Shown here piece after piece: positions 4,560 to 7,141 of a stretch of DNA of 7,141 nucleotides. Where the stretch lies: the NCBI GenBank assembly GCA_017553245.1, contig JAFZMT010000017.1, positions 1-7,141 of the forward strand. The letters are read 5' to 3'. This stretch comes from Methanomicrobium sp. (GTDB taxonomy: Archaea; Halobacteriota; Methanomicrobia; Methanomicrobiales; Methanomicrobiaceae). Position 1 is the stretch's first letter. Every line of letters starts with the position of its first letter. The notes below the pieces were generated by a model. The model made no database searches and had not been told where the DNA came from. It saw nothing but the letters and a program-made list of their open reading frames with translations. The position numbers were made by a program, and so were the translations under genes.

Positions 4560-6106
4560 TTATAAACAGTAAAAGAAGGAGACTCTACTTTCTGGCGGCA
4601 CTTCCGTTAAGCATCATCGTGGCATGCGTATTTACCACGGGTGCTTACGTTTTCAAGGTGCATCCCGCGCCTTTTGAACTCGCGGTATTCGTGGAACTGC
4701 TCTGCGGTATCTTCTTTGCGGTCGCAATCGGAATGCTCTTCAATGAGGATTCCCGAATAAACGGCTTTATTTACGCGATAGCGTTCGCCATGGTCACCTA
4801 CTTCTACATGATATCGCCCGGGGCAAACGTTAACCTGCTCCTGATGATGTGCTCAATCGGTCTGATAGTGGGCACTCTGTGCGACATTAACTGCGTATTG
4901 CATAACCGTTACGACTTTCTGGCGCTTATCGCCAAGATTCTGCTGACGGTTCTGTATCTTACGATTGTAGGGTTTCTGCTCTATGAGATGTGGCTTGCCG
5001 TCGTCGACGTTACCGAGGCATATGCGGCGCAGAGCATATTCTTCTTCGGCGCGGGCATTATCCTTGCCACCATACTCTACTGGATTGCGCTTAAGGTGAC
5101 AATCGGTGTCCGCGCATCCGAGATATTTGTGTTCGGACCGCGTTCTTCGGGAAAGACCTACTTCGTTCTGGGTCTGTGGAAGTATATCTCGGATAACTAC
5201 AACAAGGGACATACGAACGACGGCGTTGTGCTGACGGGCGACCCCAACGACGACGGCGACGACCTCAAGCTCTCCAATCTCTATTCAATCGTGCTTGACG
5301 GCAAGATACTTCCGAGGACGTATCGTTATCAGATGGTCATCTACGAGCTGAAAGGCAAGAAGTTCGGTCTTATCCCCGTTAAATGGACTGTCGTGGATTA
5401 TGCCGGCGAATACTACGATGAGCTCAACGAGATCAACTTCAAGAGAGCCATCTCCCTGCTGAGTGCGGCGCTCAAGCTCTCACCCGCGGAGATTCGCCGG
5501 AATGCCGGAACGATGGACTTTGTGAGGTTTATCAAGTTCAATCACGCGGATAAACTTCTCGACCCGGAGTTTACGAAGAGCGTCATAATCGCGACCATGT
5601 ACGGCAACTTCCTCAAGGCCGGCAAGGTCATCTTCCTCGTGGACGGCGAGAAGATTACGGATAACCGCAAGGGTCATTCCCAGCTTGCCAAGGAGTTCGG
5701 CGGCTACATGAAGACTCTCATCGATCTGGAGGACAGGAACTTCTTCGGCGTCTTCAAGTCGAACAAGAAGTTCGCGGTCGTGGTCACGAAGTCCGACCTT
5801 GTGCTGTGGAAGAACAAGGAGATAAGAAATCTGATTCGGTCTATGAACGCGTCAAAGCTCTCGGACGTTCCCGAGAAGTCAAAGCAGGCGCTTGCGATTG
5901 AGAACTCGCTCTTTGAGATTCTGCGCACGAATCTGGTCTTTAAGAATCTCATCAATATGATGGACGATATCTCGATGCATTTCATTGCGGTCTCGGTCGA
6001 CGCCACAGCCGAGCCTTTCCCGACCGAAGAGGGCATGGAAGAGGAGATTGCGCCTACCGACCTTGCGCCGTGGAGGTTCTCCGAGGTCTTCAAATTCGGC
6101 AGGTGA
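4556..6106 (+). CDS. Six-helix membrane protein with C-terminal TRAFAC-like GTPase domain
   Basis: The 516-residue protein starts with a basic N-terminus (K6-R-R-R9), then about six membrane helices: roughly 10-33, 38-62, 70-86, 92-112, 122-148 and 158-182. The C-terminal two thirds is a cytoplasmic GTPase. G1/Walker A is F-G-P-R-S-S-G-K-T (193-201), G3 is D-Y-A-G (281-284) after hydrophobic W-T-V-V, G4 is T-K-S-D (411-414) after V-V-V, and a likely G5 is A-V-S-V-D (478-482). The T/N-K-x-D motif argues for GTP over ATP. About 80 residues separate G1 from G3, including an acidic D-P-N-D-D-G-D-D loop, and about 125 separate G3 from G4, longer than in Ras-like GTPases, so it carries insertions. 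The ATG overlaps the previous stop as ATGA, with no good Shine-Dalgarno, implying translational coupling. It matches the 'distinct GTPase' reported beside FtsZl1 genes and probably anchors that protein at the membrane. Confidence 0.88.
   Translation: MIINSKRRRLYFLAALPLSIIVACVFTTGAYVFKVHPAPFELAVFVELLCGIFFAVAIGMLFNEDSRINGFIYAIAFAMVTYFYMISPGANVNLLLMMCSIGLIVGTLCDINCVLHNRYDFLALIAKILLTVLYLTIVGFLLYEMWLAVVDVTEAYAAQSIFFFGAGIILATILYWIALKVTIGVRASEIFVFGPRSSGKTYFVLGLWKYISDNYNKGHTNDGVVLTGDPNDDGDDLKLSNLYSIVLDGKILPRTYRYQMVIYELKGKKFGLIPVKWTVVDYAGEYYDELNEINFKRAISLLSAALKLSPAEIRRNAGTMDFVRFIKFNHADKLLDPEFTKSVIIATMYGNFLKAGKVIFLVDGEKITDNRKGHSQLAKEFGGYMKTLIDLEDRNFFGVFKSNKKFAVVVTKSDLVLWKNKEIRNLIRSMNASKLSDVPEKSKQALAIENSLFEILRTNLVFKNLINMMDDISMHFIAVSVDATAEPFPTEEGMEEEIAPTDLAPWRFSEVFKFGR
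6101..6106 (+). promoter_or_regulatory. Shine-Dalgarno AGGTGA formed by the end of the GTPase gene
   Basis: AGGTGA includes the last sense codon and the TGA stop of the GTPase gene and matches the archaeal anti-Shine-Dalgarno well. Two consecutive in-frame ATGs follow, at 6108 and 6111. The second is 4 bases from the site and the first only 1, so 6111 is preferred. Confidence 0.75.
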
Positions 6107-6110
6107 GATG

Positions 6111-7141
6111 ATGCAGGATACTTACGGAATTTTCACAACCGACGGCGAGATTGTTGCGGGATATCTCAATGACGAGTATGCGGTCAGTCTTGCCGAGATG
6201 CTGGACGAGAGTACGGCATCCCTTTATCTTTCGACGCGAAACGGCACCCTTCTCATGGGCACAGCCGTTAACGTCCAGAAAAAAGGACGCCGTCCCGATA
6301 CTGTCATCTATCTTGAGAAGAGCGTCTACGATTCGTATCTTTCGCGCATAGATTTGTCCTACGTGCAGGACTTCTATGCCCGCGTCAGGCGCACTCTGGA
6401 GCAGAACGATTACGAGGTCAGAAATCTGGCTTCGGACGATCATTTCTTCGACGAGAGGAATATGCAGCTGACATCCAAGATGTCGGGTATGGATACGGCG
6501 GATTATGCGGTCGGCAGGCTTCTTCTGGGCAAGGATGTGCTTGCGGTCTCGGACAATCTTTCAAAGTCAGTGGATTTCGCCGTTCTGGTCGCGGGCAAGC
6601 TGAAGACCTATATGGCGGCGGGCTTCACGATTGTGGTTGCGAAGAGGACTTTCCGCGATGCCGACCTGATGATTGTCGATAAGGTTTCGGGCGGATACCA
6701 GATTAATCTGGCAACCGAGACCGTTACCCCGGGTTTTGTCTCGGATGCATACCGGCATGTGGGTGTTTTCGCGCAGAAACCCGATGTAATGCAGAGTTTT
6801 TCGGGCAGAGAGCCGCTTAACCGAATCTCCGAGAGGCTGGTTAACGATTTTGAGAGGACTCAGAACATATCGCCGATGGGAAGGAGGCAGTTTGCCGAGT
6901 TTCTGAATACCGAGCGTATACGCGAGTCCTACAGTGCGCCGCAGCGCAGTTTCTCACCCGAGAGTTATTCGGAGAGCAGCCGCAGGCAGGATGTGAAGTT
7001 CGATCAGGCGGGTTATAATTCCAAATGGGCGGTCAATGAGTATGACCGCGAGAAGGATTATGAGGAGCGCATGGAGAGAAAGCATAAGGGGCGCATGAAG
7101 ACTCTCATCGTTGTTGCCGTTCTGCTTGTCCTGTGTGCCGC
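6111..7141 (+). CDS. Unrecognised cytoplasmic protein with C-terminal membrane helix, truncated by window end
   Basis: The frame is open from the ATG at 6111 to the window edge, giving 343 complete residues beginning MQDTYGIFTTDGEIV. Residues 1 to about 230 are mixed alpha/beta, with hydrophobic strands such as T-L-L-M-G-T-A-V and F-T-I-V-V-A. About 230-325 is polar, rich in R, S, E and Q, probably a flexible or helical linker. After a basic stretch (R-K-H-K-G-R-M-K, 322-330) a hydrophobic segment T-L-I-V-V-A-V-L-L-V-L begins, very likely a membrane helix with the N-terminus inside. I see no nucleotide-binding motif, no MIDAS-type D-x-S-x-S of a von Willebrand A domain, and no signal peptide. 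It is the third gene of the tubulin-like operon, four bases from its neighbour, so it is probably a membrane-anchored partner. What follows the helix is unknown, and no family can be named. Confidence 0.8.
   Translation, partial: MQDTYGIFTTDGEIVAGYLNDEYAVSLAEMLDESTASLYLSTRNGTLLMGTAVNVQKKGRRPDTVIYLEKSVYDSYLSRIDLSYVQDFYARVRRTLEQNDYEVRNLASDDHFFDERNMQLTSKMSGMDTADYAVGRLLLGKDVLAVSDNLSKSVDFAVLVAGKLKTYMAAGFTIVVAKRTFRDADLMIVDKVSGGYQINLATETVTPGFVSDAYRHVGVFAQKPDVMQSFSGREPLNRISERLVNDFERTQNISPMGRRQFAEFLNTERIRESYSAPQRSFSPESYSESSRRQDVKFDQAGYNSKWAVNEYDREKDYEERMERKHKGRMKTLIVVAVLLVLCA

Noticed and set aside
4853..5212. Antisense open frame of 119 codons in the GTPase gene
   Set aside because: It overlaps membrane helices and the Walker A region of a gene with clear motifs on the plus strand. 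The encoded sequence has no family features.
6090..6443. Antisense open frame of 117 codons
   Set aside because: It crosses the junction where a good Shine-Dalgarno and start of a plus-strand gene lie. The plus frame stays open for over 1 kb, so the antisense frame is a shadow.

Overview
The window looks archaeal and most likely comes from a methanogenic euryarchaeon of the Methanomicrobia type. The evidence is: TATA-like elements at the right distance from gene starts, GGTG-type ribosome binding sites (AGGTGG, AGGTGA), two starts that look leaderless, AT-rich spacers between moderately GC-rich genes, and an N-terminus at the left edge resembling permeases of such archaea. The taxonomic placement is an inference. 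I see no rRNA, tRNA, CRISPR array, insertion sequence or phage gene.

Layout. (1) 1-178, minus strand: 5' end of a polytopic permease gene that leaves the window on the left. (2) 179-366: divergent intergenic region with candidate TATA elements for both sides, a 17-bp dyad, a 3.7-copy 11-bp tandem repeat and a second 11-bp direct repeat. (3) 367-1143, plus strand: secretory-type bitopic membrane protein of unknown family, with a signal peptide, a beta-rich outer domain, a short helical stalk and one C-terminal membrane helix. (4) 1144-1307: spacer with a 15-bp tandem duplication, a small hairpin, a good TATA box and three copies of an AAAACAGG word at exact 20-bp spacing, the last of which forms the Shine-Dalgarno of the next gene. 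(5) 1308-4559: a 1083-residue tubulin/FtsZ-superfamily protein with the GGGTGSG nucleotide-binding signature and a very long, largely helical C-terminal extension. (6) 4556-6106: a six-helix membrane protein with a C-terminal TRAFAC-like GTPase domain (G1, G3, G4 and a likely G5 visible), overlapping the previous stop by ATGA. (7) 6111 to the right edge: an unrecognised soluble region of about 330 residues followed by a membrane helix cut by the window end.

Genes 5-7 form a tightly packed operon. A tubulin-like NTPase next to a distinct membrane-linked GTPase matches what I recall of the FtsZl1 neighbourhood described by Makarova and Koonin (2010) as a putative membrane-remodelling system, together with a von Willebrand A-domain protein that is not seen here and may lie downstream. 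The natural reading is a filament-forming or nucleotide-switching cytoplasmic protein (gene 5) recruited to the membrane by a GTPase anchor (gene 6), with the bitopic proteins (genes 3 and 7) as candidate outer-face and inner-face adaptors. The function of the whole system remains unproven.
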